A stretch of 64,000 nt of DNA from Flavihumibacter fluminis (GCF_021491375.1 NZ_JAKEVY010000004.1:1-64000); one strand, 5' to 3'; shown: positions 34,845 through 44,344, numbered from the stretch's first letter. Numbers and translations: made by a program. The notes: generated by a model from the sequence alone, not told the origin.

Positions 34845-35996
34845 ATGAAAAGAAATCCTGTTCAGATTCTGTTTTTTCAGTTGATAACTGCCTGTTTTAC
34901 CCTGACAAGTTTTGCGCAGCAAGGGTACTATCCCGACAGTAACTGGATCCGGCAACCGGCCGCCAAACTGGGCATGAAACAAGAACTGGTGGACAGTGCC
35001 GTAGCATTGGCAAAACGATCCGAAATTGAACTGGATACCGACCTTAGAATTGCTGCCTATAAATCCTATCAGCGAGAACCGGGTTACCAGATCCTGGGGC
35101 CCATGAAGGACAGGGGTAAGCCAGCCGGACTGATTATCAGAAAGGGATATATTGTTGCCAGTTGGGGGGATATCGAGCGGGTGGACATGACCTTCAGTGT
35201 TACAAAAAGTTATTTATCAACCATAGCCGGACTGGCAGTAGACCAGGGACTGATTCGTTCTACCAATGACAAACTGAATAAATACGTATGGGATGGATCT
35301 TTTGATAGTCCGCATAACAGCAAGATTACCTGGGAACATTTATTAAACCAGAGTTCAGACTGGTCGGGTGAATTATTCGGTCAGCAGGACTGGGCCGACA
35401 GGCCTCCCCGCGAAGGGACTATCGACGATTGGAAAAACAGGAAATTAAATGAACCCGGTACTTTTTTTAAATACAATGATATCCGGGTAAACCTGCTGGC
35501 ATATTCTCTCTTGCAGGTTTGGCGAAAGCCACTGCCACAGGTTTTGAAAGAACAGATACAGGATCCCATTGGAGCTTCCACTACATGGAGATGGTATGGC
35601 TATTCAAATTCATGGGTAACGATGGATGGATTGCAGGTACAATCAGTAAGCGGAGGTGGGCATTTTGGTGGAGGGATGTTTATCAACACAGTGGACCAGG
35701 CACGATATGGATTGCTCTTTCTCCGAAAAGGAAAATGGAAAAACAAACAACTGCTCTCAGAAAACTGGATACGGCAGGCACTTGCACCATCGCCTGCAAA
35801 TAAAGCCTATGGATATCTATGGTGGAACAACAGTGATCAGTCATTGAAAGGAGCCCCGCGTGAACTCTATTATGCAGCAGGATACGGTGGTAATTATATC
35901 ATAATTGATTATAAAAATGAACTGGTTGTTGTAACAAGATGGACGAATCAACAAGTTGGAGAAATAATGCAGTTGATAATTCAAGCATGTGAATAA
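34845..35996 (+). CDS. Secreted class C beta-lactamase-fold serine hydrolase
   Basis: A 383-residue exported protein from ATG 34845 with signal peptide 1-24 (ending SFA). The active-site SxxK is SVTK (Ser 118, Lys 121); the Tyr-x-Asn element is seen as KYND, and a GYGGNYI segment stands where KTG lies in true class C enzymes. This points to an esterase or 6-aminohexanoate-dimer-hydrolase-like enzyme rather than a proven beta-lactamase. It starts about 95 nt divergent from the ECF/hydrolase operon and leads a row of plus-strand hydrolase genes. Confidence 0.87.
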   Translation: MKRNPVQILFFQLITACFTLTSFAQQGYYPDSNWIRQPAAKLGMKQELVDSAVALAKRSEIELDTDLRIAAYKSYQREPGYQILGPMKDRGKPAGLIIRKGYIVASWGDIERVDMTFSVTKSYLSTIAGLAVDQGLIRSTNDKLNKYVWDGSFDSPHNSKITWEHLLNQSSDWSGELFGQQDWADRPPREGTIDDWKNRKLNEPGTFFKYNDIRVNLLAYSLLQVWRKPLPQVLKEQIQDPIGASTTWRWYGYSNSWVTMDGLQVQSVSGGGHFGGGMFINTVDQARYGLLFLRKGKWKNKQLLSENWIRQALAPSPANKAYGYLWWNNSDQSLKGAPRELYYAAGYGGNYIIIDYKNELVVVTRWTNQQVGEIMQLIIQACE

Positions 35997-36095
35997 CTGC
36001 TTACCATTTACATCCTTACAAAGCCGTTGCTGTAGTATATTGCGGGCGGTTGATGAAACTGACCGAAATTTCCGTACCCCAAAGCAAGATCCGAT

Positions 36096-36956
36096 ATGAA
36101 AATCCAGGAAGGCTTTATTGAAAGAAATGGCTTTAAGCTCCACTATTTAAAAGAAGGAAAAGGAGAACCAGTATTCGTAATTGGAAGCAGGCTTTTTTAC
36201 CAGCGTCTGTTCTCTGCATCCTTAAAAGAAAAACTGGATTTTGTATTTGCTGACCACCGTGGCTTTAGCATTCCTCCAGATAGCACAGAACCAGTAGAAG
36301 AACTGTATGCGTTGGAGGAGATCATTGAGGATATGGAAGCGCTTCGAAAGGAACTTGGATGGAAGCGGTGCTGGATTGTTGGTCACAGTGGACATGGGTA
36401 TATGGCATTGGAATATGCAAAAAAATATGCCGACCATGTTAAGGGAGTAATACTGACCGGCATGGCCACATCCCTTTCTACGGGAAATCATGCGCTGGCT
36501 GATCTGCATTTTGAAACACTGGCGGAGCCTGAACGTATCAATGCCTTTCGTGCCAATATGGAAGCATTACCTGCAGCCATTGAAGCTGAACCGGACAAAT
36601 CCTTCCTCTTGTATAACCTGGCACTGGCACCCAAGAGCTGGCTGAATCTTGAAATAGATGCTGGCGCTTTCTGGAAAGATGTTTATACCAATATGCCGGC
36701 GATAGACTATTTGTGGGGAATTGTTTTCAGAGATATTGATATAACCCAGGGACTGACTGATTTCTATGTGCCGGTTTGGCTTGCACATGGAAAATTCGAC
36801 TACCTTGCTGGCCCCGCAGATCAATGGACTGGCATTATGAAACAATTCTCAGACATCACACTTGAATTATTTGAACACAGTGCACATAACCCTCCATATG
36901 AAGAAACTCCCCTGTTTGAAGAAAAACTCCTTGCCTGGATGGATCTGTATCGGTAA
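36096..36956 (+). CDS. Cytosolic alpha/beta hydrolase
   Basis: A 286-residue hydrolase without signal peptide. The nucleophile elbow is GHSGHGYM (Ser 98), the acid is in AHGKFDYLAG and the His in HSAHNPPYE, the order of the proline-iminopeptidase/epoxide-hydrolase-like group. The 3' end overlaps in another frame with the possible signal peptide of the metallo-beta-lactamase gene, so the two are co-transcribed and probably translationally linked. Substrate unknown. Confidence 0.87.
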   Translation: MKIQEGFIERNGFKLHYLKEGKGEPVFVIGSRLFYQRLFSASLKEKLDFVFADHRGFSIPPDSTEPVEELYALEEIIEDMEALRKELGWKRCWIVGHSGHGYMALEYAKKYADHVKGVILTGMATSLSTGNHALADLHFETLAEPERINAFRANMEALPAAIEAEPDKSFLLYNLALAPKSWLNLEIDAGAFWKDVYTNMPAIDYLWGIVFRDIDITQGLTDFYVPVWLAHGKFDYLAGPADQWTGIMKQFSDITLELFEHSAHNPPYEETPLFEEKLLAWMDLYR

Positions 36957-38094
36957 GATATTAATGATAGTGTTATGCCTTGCAACCGGATATAACCTGC
37001 AGGCACAATCGAAATCCTATGCGTCTTCGCATTTGAAGATTACTCCCATTCAGCCTAATCTGTATGTACATGAATCTTATCTGCAAACCGACAACTGGGG
37101 TAAAGTTGGTTGTAATGGCATGATCTATATCAGTGGAGATTCTGCTGTTGTGTTTGACACGCCCGCATCGGATACGGCGAGTATTGAGTTGATCCGGGTG
37201 TTGAGAAAAAAATGGAAGCTGAAGGTGAAGGCTGTTGTTATTAATCATTTTCATAATGATTGCCTGGCTGGATTGGCGGAGTTTCATAAAGCGGGTATTC
37301 ATTCCATTTCAAATGAACTGACAAGAGAGTTGGCAGAAGCTGCAGGCAGTCCTTTGCCCAGGCAGGTTTTCAAAGGAGAACAGCAGCTCTTCCTGAATGG
37401 CAAACCAATCATTAACCGATATTTCGGAGAAGGACATACGAAAGACAATATAGTAAGTTATGTACCGGAGTATAAGGCCCTGTTTGGAGGATGCCTTGTT
37501 AAGTCACTGGATGCCGGGTTCGGATTTGTAGGAGATGCCAATATCACCAGCTGGAGTACCACCATTCAGGCTGTGCAAGCTGCTTATCCGGAGGTAGCAA
37601 CCGTAGTACCCGGACATGGTCCTTACGGAGATGGAGCCTTGCTTGCATTTACCGCCACCCTGTTTGCTGTACCTGAGATCGCTAAATCTGGTACAGCTAC
37701 TAACCGGGATAGTTTATATTACCAGATCCAGGCATTGGACAGTGCCTTTTTTGATGCGTTTAACCGACGCCAGTTAGATGAAGTCATGGCTTACTTTTCT
37801 CCTGATCTTGAATTCTATCATGATAAAGGAGGAATGGACAATTATGAACAAACCCGAACAAAATCAAAACAGCTGTTTGAGAGAAACACGGAATCCGGTT
37901 TCCGTCGGGATATGGAACCTGGTACATTAGAAGTATATCCTGTTCCGGGTTCGGGTGCAATCCAGATCAACCGCCATCGTTTCTGCCATATAGAGAATAA
38001 CAAAATGGATTGCGGCAGTTTTAAAAACATAATGGTGTGGAAAAAAGAGGGTGACCGTTGGCTGATCACCCGTGTTATAAGTATAGATCATTAA
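36898..38094 (+). CDS. Subclass B1 metallo-beta-lactamase fused to an NTF2-like domain
   Basis: A secreted zinc hydrolase. From ATG 36898 the protein has 398 residues with a good signal peptide (n-region MKKLPCLKK, cut after LQA); ATG 36964 is the alternative and gives a signal without charges. All B1 zinc ligands are present: HFHND (His 117, His 119, Asp 121), His 180 in GEGHTKDN, Cys 199 in GGCLVK and His 240 in VPGHGP; Lys 202 and Asn 215 fit the substrate-binding positions. Residues about 268-395 form a second domain of the SnoaL/DUF4440 NTF2-like type (FFDAFNRRQLDEVMAYFSPD), absent from known B1 enzymes I recall. Actual beta-lactam cleavage is not shown by sequence. Confidence 0.87.
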   Translation: MKKLPCLKKNSLPGWICIGKILMIVLCLATGYNLQAQSKSYASSHLKITPIQPNLYVHESYLQTDNWGKVGCNGMIYISGDSAVVFDTPASDTASIELIRVLRKKWKLKVKAVVINHFHNDCLAGLAEFHKAGIHSISNELTRELAEAAGSPLPRQVFKGEQQLFLNGKPIINRYFGEGHTKDNIVSYVPEYKALFGGCLVKSLDAGFGFVGDANITSWSTTIQAVQAAYPEVATVVPGHGPYGDGALLAFTATLFAVPEIAKSGTATNRDSLYYQIQALDSAFFDAFNRRQLDEVMAYFSPDLEFYHDKGGMDNYEQTRTKSKQLFERNTESGFRRDMEPGTLEVYPVPGSGAIQINRHRFCHIENNKMDCGSFKNIMVWKKEGDRWLITRVISIDH

Positions 38095-39308
38095 TTTCCG
38101 CCACCCGGTTTTTTAACCGGGCGTGTTGCCGGTTTAGGTGCCGGACGAGCAGCCGGAGCCGGTTTCACTGCTGGGCGTGTGGAAGGTGCCGGGCGTGTTG
38201 ATGGTGCCGGACGAGTAGACGGGGCAGGCCTGCTAACCGGGTTTGTTGGTCGGGTAGTTGGTTTTTGCGGAGTAGGTCTTGCAACAGGGCGTTCCACCCC
38301 AGGTTTTGCGGGAGCTGGTTTGGAAGGAGCAGGTCTTGTTGTTCCTGGTCTTTCAGGAGCAGGCCTGGTTACTGTAGGCTTGCTGGGTGTAGGTCGGGGT
38401 GCAGGTCGGTTTACACCAGGTTTCAGCACCGGCCGGTCGGGATGCTTTTGGGTGTACATCGCCATCCCATCCCTTCTCAATTCAGGCCTGGAATAAGTAG
38501 ACCGGTAATAGCCGGATCTGCGTCTGTTGGTGACTGTTATTGAAACAGATCTGCGGTTGCTGTAATAAAAAACAGACCAGCCGGGATAGTAGTGATAATA
38601 ACTTCTTCTGTAGAACCCATAGTAATGGTGATACCAGTTGTAATGGTATCCATAGTACTGGTGCCAGTACCAGGGGCGCCAGGGCCTCCACCAGGGCGGA
38701 TAATATCCATAGTAATAGGGAGAACGCCATACCACATAGGTTGGCTGGTACATATAAACCACCACCGGCCAGGTGGCAATTTCAGTTTGAGGGACTGAAT
38801 TGGCTACAATGAGCTTGTCCTCGATTTTTTGTGTTTTGCCTGTATAACCCGGATTGGGTCTCCCATTGGAAGCGCCTTCTGTCATATTGGGCTCAATAAT
38901 ATAATCCTTGCCATACAGTTCTTCGTCCCCTGTTAACTGGATCCGCACCTGGCCATCCTTGATTTTTTCCACTGTGAATACGGCTACGTCCTGCTTCTCC
39001 TTATCATTCAGGGACACCTGCAGAATAATATTGTGAACATCCCCATCCACTTCATCGAGGACCTTGATATAATCGATTTCATCATCCCCATTCAGATCCA
39101 GGTTATTGATCCGGTTATCTTCTTCGTTAAGTTTTTTTTCAAAAATTTCCAGGGTCTCCGATTCCTGGAACATCTTCATAACAGCATAGAGGTTCAGGTT
39201 ATCTCCCGGCAGGTTTAGTTTCTCCTCCTGCCCTTCTGTTTGAGCAGAAAGCTGTAACACTGAGAACAGGGCTATAACAAGCATCATCAATGAAAATCCA
39301 CTTTTCAT
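38091..39308 (-). CDS. Secreted protein with aromatic patch and Pro/Arg-rich repeat tail
   Basis: A 405-residue exported protein of unknown function. Signal peptide 1-22 (ending LSAQ). Residues about 30-180 are an acidic domain with Asp-rich turns (LNGDDEIDYIKV). A dense Tyr/Trp/His patch follows (about 195-250, runs such as YYGYYPPWWRPWYW). The C-terminal 110 residues are low-complexity Pro, Arg, Ala, Thr and Lys with repeated RPAPST units, probably extended and basic, perhaps wall- or polyanion-binding. It converges with the metallo-beta-lactamase gene, the stops overlapping by 4 bp. Confidence 0.75.
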   Translation of the reverse strand: MKSGFSLMMLVIALFSVLQLSAQTEGQEEKLNLPGDNLNLYAVMKMFQESETLEIFEKKLNEEDNRINNLDLNGDDEIDYIKVLDEVDGDVHNIILQVSLNDKEKQDVAVFTVEKIKDGQVRIQLTGDEELYGKDYIIEPNMTEGASNGRPNPGYTGKTQKIEDKLIVANSVPQTEIATWPVVVYMYQPTYVVWRSPYYYGYYPPWWRPWRPWYWHQYYGYHYNWYHHYYGFYRRSYYHYYPGWSVFYYSNRRSVSITVTNRRRSGYYRSTYSRPELRRDGMAMYTQKHPDRPVLKPGVNRPAPRPTPSKPTVTRPAPERPGTTRPAPSKPAPAKPGVERPVARPTPQKPTTRPTNPVSRPAPSTRPAPSTRPAPSTRPAVKPAPAARPAPKPATRPVKKPGGGN

Positions 39309-39375
39309 ATATTACTATTTACATATTCAATATAGTATTAATTTATTTACCTGCAAGTGGAGCAGGCTGCTTTCT

Positions 39376-39383
39376 TATTTTTG
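39376..39383 (+). promoter_or_regulatory. -7 box with leaderless spacing
   Basis: TATTTTTG, then TCGG, then the ATG at 39388. No -33 TTTG is visible. Confidence 0.5.
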
Positions 39384-39387
39384 TCGG

Positions 39388-40203
39388 ATGAAATGGCTGA
39401 GCCGACTTCAAATTGCAGTGGTATTGTATGCGGTTATTGGAATCGCAGTTTTTTATTTACAGGATTATTTTTTGTTTCACCCCGAGCCGCTTACCAAATC
39501 GAGTCCCTATAAATTTGAGCAACCCTTTAAGGAAATGAATATCCCCATTAAAGAAGGGGTTAACATGAATGTAGTATGTTTTTTACCTGCTTCAGACAGC
39601 AGCAAACCGGCTTCAGGCGCTGTTCTTTATTTCCATGGCAACAAAAAAAATATTTCGCATTATGCGAAATATGCCGGCTATTTTACCAGCAGGGGATTTG
39701 AAGTTTGGATGCCCGATTATCCGGGCTTTGGCAAAAGCACCGGGGAACTGACGGAAGAACAACTTCACCAGTTTGCCAGGCAAACCTACAAGCTGGTTAG
39801 GGCCAGGTATGCTGCTGACAGTATTTTTATCTATGGTAAGAGCCTGGGTACCGGAATCGCGACCCGACTGGCAACCGAATCGGCTACGCAAACACTGATT
39901 CTTGAAACGCCCTATTACAGCATTACTTCCCTGTTCAGTCGCTACCTTCCCATTTACCCGGTAAGCCGGATGATAAAAATGAAATTCCCAACCTACCAGT
40001 ACATCCAACAGGTCAAAGCTCCCATTCTGATACTACAGGGCACAGATGATGGTGTTGTTCCTTATTCCAATGCGAGCAGGTTGAAACCGCTATTAAAAGC
40101 AGCCGATAAATTTGAAACGATAGAAGAAGGAAGTCATAATGATCTTACAACATTCCCTGCATATCAAGCCGCGATCGATTCTGTTTTAAAATACAAGAAC
40201 TAA
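39388..40203 (+). CDS. Membrane-anchored alpha/beta hydrolase (BEM46-like), paralogue
   Basis: A 271-residue protein with an N-terminal membrane anchor (about 7-24) and the same triad layout as the protein at 32012: Ser 152 in GKSLGTG, an Asp in GTDDGVVP and a His in GSHNDL, with YFHGNKKN as oxyanion motif. The two share the pattern FLFHPEPL / LIFKPEKL after the anchor and are paralogues. A -7 box 4 nt before the ATG suggests a leaderless mRNA. The AsmA-like gene starts 16 nt downstream. Confidence 0.88.
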   Translation: MKWLSRLQIAVVLYAVIGIAVFYLQDYFLFHPEPLTKSSPYKFEQPFKEMNIPIKEGVNMNVVCFLPASDSSKPASGAVLYFHGNKKNISHYAKYAGYFTSRGFEVWMPDYPGFGKSTGELTEEQLHQFARQTYKLVRARYAADSIFIYGKSLGTGIATRLATESATQTLILETPYYSITSLFSRYLPIYPVSRMIKMKFPTYQYIQQVKAPILILQGTDDGVVPYSNASRLKPLLKAADKFETIEEGSHNDLTTFPAYQAAIDSVLKYKN

Positions 40204-40219
40204 TTATATCCAGACCAGT

Positions 40220-43200
40220 ATGAGTGTTAGAATCAGAAGAGTGGCAAAAATAATTGGTATTTTATTAGGCAGCATATTGGCATTACTATACCTGCTTCCC
40301 TTGCTTTTTGCAGATCGGATTGAACAGTCAATCAAAACCTGGATCAACCAAACGGTGGAAAGCCAGGTCGATTTTAAAAAAGTCCAGATTGGCTTTTTCA
40401 GTCATTTTCCAAGGCTGACACTTACACTAAAAGACTTCTCCTTAACAGGGGCAAAACCTTTTGAAAAAGACACCCTGATGGCAGGCGAAAGCCTGAGTTT
40501 TGGGATTAATCTGGCCTCCCTCTTTCAAGACGATCTCGAAGTAGATCAGTTTTTCATAGAAGGGGCCAACGTGAAAGTTTTAGTTGACAAAGATGGAAAA
40601 GCCAATTATGCAATCTATAAAGCAAAGAATAAAACTGACACTGCTGCAGTGAAAAAGTCCGGAGGAACGAGTTTACAAATACAGGGAATATATTTTTCGG
40701 ATTGTTCGTTGTACTATGAGGATGCGTCCATTCCCTTGTTAATAGAATCCAATGAATTTTCATATGAAGGAAGAGGCATGCTAGATCAGGAAGAGTTTGA
40801 TCTCACCTCCTCGCTTCATGCAAAATCCATGAGTGTTGAATACAATGGCACCCGATACCTGGATCAACGCAGTGTGGATGCTGATTTAATTACCGGCGTA
40901 AATACCTATTCACTGGCCTTACGCTTTCAAAAAAATGATATCCTGATCAATCAATTACCGGTTGATTTTTCCGGAACACTATTTTTCGTGCGGGATGGCT
41001 ATGATATTGATCTAAGTCTTGTATCTGGTTCGACAGACTTTAAAAACATATTCTCTGTTTTACCGCCAGGGTATGACAGCTGGTTCAAGGATACCCGCAT
41101 CACCGGAAAAAGTAAAGTAACCCTGGATCTGAAAGGCGCGTACAGAGCCGGTACCGGCGAAGCACCCGACATGCATATTTCCTGCCTGATTAACGAGGGA
41201 AGCATACAACATAAAAATGCGCCTAAGCCTTTACGTAACGTTCAATTGAAGGCTGACCTCTACCTGCCCCGGCTGGAACCCGACAGCATGCTGGTGAAAA
41301 TAGATTGCTTGTATTTCACACTGGATGAAGATAGCTCCCAAATCAAAGGACAGGTACAGGGATTCGACAACCCAATCATTCAGGCGGATATCAACAGCAG
41401 AATAGAACTGCAGTTATTAGACCAGGCACTTGGCCTGAGTGATGTTGACATCGCTGGTAAATTAGCTATTCGGGCAAACATAGATGGTCAACTGAAAAGA
41501 GGACAGAATCCTTCCAATTTTCGGCCAGATACCATTTTATTGTCTGTCCCCTCCTATCAACTTAATGCGCGCCTTGAACAAGGCAAGATTAAATTCCAAC
41601 AGTTACCATTGGCGGTTGCTGAAATCTCTGCCAGCATTGAATCCAGCCTTACAGGGTCCAATTGGGAGGACATTCATTTAAAAATTCAGGAATTCAAAGC
41701 AAAACCAGGTTCTGGTCAGATGGAAATGACAGCAGAGCTGGATGGACTGTTTCCCTCAAACATGAAAATCTCCGGAAAGGCAACCCTTCCTATGAAGGAA
41801 ATCAACCAGGTATTTCCACTTGAGGGTTACCGTTATGAAGGGGACCTTCACATGCAAATCGATGCGGCGGGTGAGCTAAATACGGAGAATAATGCGTTCC
41901 CAGTAACGGCTGCTCAGCTCCAATGGAAAGCAGGACGAATTCAAACCCCTTTTTCAGCAAGCTCCCTTGATAATATCTTTATTGAATCATCCATTGAATC
42001 CAATACAGGGAATTCCAAAGACCTCAGGATTTCGATTCCAACAGCCAAATTCCAATTCAATAATCAGCCTTTTGAATTGACCGGAAAACTGGAAAACCTG
42101 CAAGACATCCATTACCAGATTGCAGCAAATGGAACGCTGAACCTGGACAGCCTTTACCAGCTCCTGGCGATTGATGATTTCCGGGTTGGCGGAAATCTTG
42201 AAATGAATCTGGATCTGGGCGGGCGCGTATCTGATATAGAGCAAAAACGATACAGAAACCTCCGGCAAAAAGGATACCTGCAGGCAGAACAATTACAACT
42301 GCGCAGCAATGCCTATCCTGCACCCTTTGTATTTCCTTCGTTGCGATTGGAATTCAACCAGGAACATGCCTGGCTGAAAAACACCACCCTACAGTATAAA
42401 AGGAATCAACTGAATTTGGAGGGAGATGTGCAGCAAATAGTCGGGTATCTTATGAATCAATCCGAACTCAAAGGGATCTTATCCATAAGAGGAAAACATT
42501 TGCAGTTGGATGATTTCACAGCTTTTGAAGCAACAACTGTGTCAGACAGTACTTCAACTGGCAAAGAAGGTTCAGGGGTTTTATTATTCCCTGATGGAAT
42601 AAATTTTATACTGAAAGCCGCCATTGATACTGTTCAGTTTGGAGAAAGCAGCCTGCATCAGCTGGCCGGCCAATTGCAAATACAAAAAGGAGTAGCCAAA
42701 CTTAGTCAAACAACCGCCCGGATTGCAGGTGCCCGGGTGTTCCTGGAAGCCGACTACCAGCCTGAAAACCCCTACTCCGCAAAGTTTTCAATTAAAACCC
42801 GCGCTGATTCTTTTGATGTCAAAAAAGCGTACGAGGAAATCAGTCTGTTCAGAGAAATGGCGCCATCTGCTGCCTATACCAAAGGGCTGATTTCAATGGA
42901 TTACTTTTTATCCGGACGAATCAATGAACAAATGGATCCGGTAAATCCATCTCTGAAAGGAAAAGGAAAACTGGTCCTGGAAAATGTTGAAGTAAAAGGA
43001 TTGAAACTGTTCAATGCGGTCAGTAAAGCAAGCGGCAAGGACAGCATCAATAATCCTCAACTGAAAGCAGTTGTTATTAATTCTTCCATAAACAACAACC
43101 TGATAACAATTGAGAGAACGAGAATGCGCATATTCGGATTCCGGCCAAGGGTAGAAGGACAGGTTTCCCTGGACGGACAATTGAATTTGCGCTTCCGCCT

Positions 43201-43348
43201 GGGTCTGCCTCCCCTGGGCATTATTGGGATACCCATGACCGTTACCGGCACCTCAGAAAATCCGGTTGTACGTGTCCGCAGAGGAAAAGACTCCGAAGAA
43301 CTGGAGGAAACAGTAGACGAAGCAGTTACCCCTCCTGAACAGGAATAA
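40220..43348 (+). CDS. AsmA-like inner-membrane protein with large periplasmic domain
   Basis: A 1042-residue protein with one N-terminal transmembrane helix (about 8-30) and a long periplasmic body of beta-strand repeats. The start matches the AsmA family (LPLLFADRIEQSIKTWINQTVES, FPRLTLTLKDFSLTG). The C-terminal region (VEVKGLKLFNAVSK, INNNLITIERTRMRIFGF, MTVTGTSENPVVRVRRG) is the AsmA C-terminal domain. Related proteins help move phospholipids or assemble the outer membrane; that role here is inference. The end overlaps oxyR's 3' end by 23 bp, convergent. A second AsmA-like gene lies at the right edge. Confidence 0.87.
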   Translation: MSVRIRRVAKIIGILLGSILALLYLLPLLFADRIEQSIKTWINQTVESQVDFKKVQIGFFSHFPRLTLTLKDFSLTGAKPFEKDTLMAGESLSFGINLASLFQDDLEVDQFFIEGANVKVLVDKDGKANYAIYKAKNKTDTAAVKKSGGTSLQIQGIYFSDCSLYYEDASIPLLIESNEFSYEGRGMLDQEEFDLTSSLHAKSMSVEYNGTRYLDQRSVDADLITGVNTYSLALRFQKNDILINQLPVDFSGTLFFVRDGYDIDLSLVSGSTDFKNIFSVLPPGYDSWFKDTRITGKSKVTLDLKGAYRAGTGEAPDMHISCLINEGSIQHKNAPKPLRNVQLKADLYLPRLEPDSMLVKIDCLYFTLDEDSSQIKGQVQGFDNPIIQADINSRIELQLLDQALGLSDVDIAGKLAIRANIDGQLKRGQNPSNFRPDTILLSVPSYQLNARLEQGKIKFQQLPLAVAEISASIESSLTGSNWEDIHLKIQEFKAKPGSGQMEMTAELDGLFPSNMKISGKATLPMKEINQVFPLEGYRYEGDLHMQIDAAGELNTENNAFPVTAAQLQWKAGRIQTPFSASSLDNIFIESSIESNTGNSKDLRISIPTAKFQFNNQPFELTGKLENLQDIHYQIAANGTLNLDSLYQLLAIDDFRVGGNLEMNLDLGGRVSDIEQKRYRNLRQKGYLQAEQLQLRSNAYPAPFVFPSLRLEFNQEHAWLKNTTLQYKRNQLNLEGDVQQIVGYLMNQSELKGILSIRGKHLQLDDFTAFEATTVSDSTSTGKEGSGVLLFPDGINFILKAAIDTVQFGESSLHQLAGQLQIQKGVAKLSQTTARIAGARVFLEADYQPENPYSAKFSIKTRADSFDVKKAYEEISLFREMAPSAAYTKGLISMDYFLSGRINEQMDPVNPSLKGKGKLVLENVEVKGLKLFNAVSKASGKDSINNPQLKAVVINSSINNNLITIERTRMRIFGFRPRVEGQVSLDGQLNLRFRLGLPPLGIIGIPMTVTGTSENPVVRVRRGKDSEELEETVDEAVTPPEQE

Positions 43349-44270
43349 CATTTCGGGGTTTATTCTTCCGGATTTTTTCAGGCAAACTGGACAGTACACA
43401 TTCCTTCAGCGCCTCGAGTAATTTCTCCTTCACAAAGGTTTTGCTGGCAATCAGGCTAACCTCCCGCATGGGTGCAGGTGTTTTAAAGTGTCGTAACATT
43501 CTTTGCTGGGAAGCAGTCAGGTCATAGGTGGCCAACTCTGGTAAAATGGTAATACCACGATTGGTTTCCACCATTTTCTTAAGTGTTTCCAGGCTCCCGG
43601 CCTCGTATTCGAATAAGAGCAGGTCTTTGTGTGCCTGCTGCAATTCACAAAGGTTCAGTATCTGATCCCGAAAACAATGCCCTTCTTCCAGCAACCAGAG
43701 ATCATGTACATCAATGTCCTTAGCCAGCATGTAGGTTTTTTTATACGCCGCATGCTTGCGCGATACATAGGCCATCATCTCTTCGTAAAAAAGAGGATAT
43801 TCTTCTATTCCTTTATGATTCAGTGGAGTTACCACCAGTGCCATATCCAATCGTCCTTTAGCAACTGCTTCAACCAGATTATCGGTTGTCATCTCCTTCA
43901 CCTTTAATTGCAATTCCGGATATTTCTCCAGAAAGGAGGGCAGAAATATGGGCAGCAGGTAGGGAGCCAGCGTAGGGATGATCCCAAGGCGCAACTCTCC
44001 ATGTATCAGTCCCTGCTTTTCCTTAATCACATCTTCCAGCAGTTTTACTTCCCGCATCACCCGCCTGGCATGCTCCAGCACCAACTCACCCAAAGGGGTC
44101 GGTATTACCGGTTGCCTGCTGCGATCAAAGATTTTCAACCCCATTTCCTCTTCCATTTTCTGTATCTGCATACTGAGAGTTGGCTGGGTCACATAACAAT
44201 GCGCAGCTGCCGTAGCAAAATGCCGGTGCTCATCTACCGCTAGTATATATTCAAGCTGAGTAAGTGTCAT
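43326..44270 (-). CDS. oxyR: Hydrogen peroxide sensor OxyR (LysR family)
   Basis: OxyR activates peroxide defence genes when its sensing cysteine forms a disulfide. The 314-residue protein has the LysR winged helix-turn-helix (1-60, AAAHCYVTQPTLSMQIQKME) and a substrate-binding-type sensor domain. The two redox cysteines fall at exactly the E. coli positions, Cys 199 in LLEEGHCFRDQ and Cys 208 in LNLCEL. A perfect OxyR recognition motif lies 4 bp upstream of its start codon, which suggests autoregulation. No catalase or ahpC gene is in the window. Confidence 0.94.
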   Translation of the reverse strand: MTLTQLEYILAVDEHRHFATAAAHCYVTQPTLSMQIQKMEEEMGLKIFDRSRQPVIPTPLGELVLEHARRVMREVKLLEDVIKEKQGLIHGELRLGIIPTLAPYLLPIFLPSFLEKYPELQLKVKEMTTDNLVEAVAKGRLDMALVVTPLNHKGIEEYPLFYEEMMAYVSRKHAAYKKTYMLAKDIDVHDLWLLEEGHCFRDQILNLCELQQAHKDLLLFEYEAGSLETLKKMVETNRGITILPELATYDLTASQQRMLRHFKTPAPMREVSLIASKTFVKEKLLEALKECVLSSLPEKIRKNKPRNVIPVQEG

Positions 44271-44273
44271 CTG

Positions 44274-44288
44274 ATAGATAGAATCTAT
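44274..44288. promoter_or_regulatory. OxyR binding motif between oxyR and a divergent transcript
   Basis: ATAGATAGAATCTAT matches every defined position of the OxyR motif ATAGntnnnanCTAT. Its centre is about 64 bp upstream of the predicted divergent start (near 44345), the usual LysR recognition-site place, and just downstream of the predicted oxyR start, where binding would repress. The second motif of a full OxyR site (expected from 44296) is not recognisable. Confidence 0.72.
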
Positions 44289-44295
44289 GTATCTA

Positions 44296-44326
44296 TAAAA
44301 TTAATCAATCTTTTCACTATTTGAAA
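44296..44326 (-). promoter_or_regulatory. Probable oxyR promoter
   Basis: Minus-strand TTTC, 19 bp, TAATTTTA: one mismatch in each box of TTTG-N19-TAnnTTTG, with ideal spacing. The start would be near 44292. Confidence 0.45.
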
Positions 44327-44340
44327 AAAGGATAAATTTG
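44311..44340 (+). promoter_or_regulatory. Promoter divergent from oxyR
   Basis: TTTT (44311-44314), 18 bp, TAAATTTG (44333-44340), a full -7 consensus. It would start a transcript near 44345 toward the NlpE-like gene. Confidence 0.6.
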
Positions 44341-44344
44341 AATC

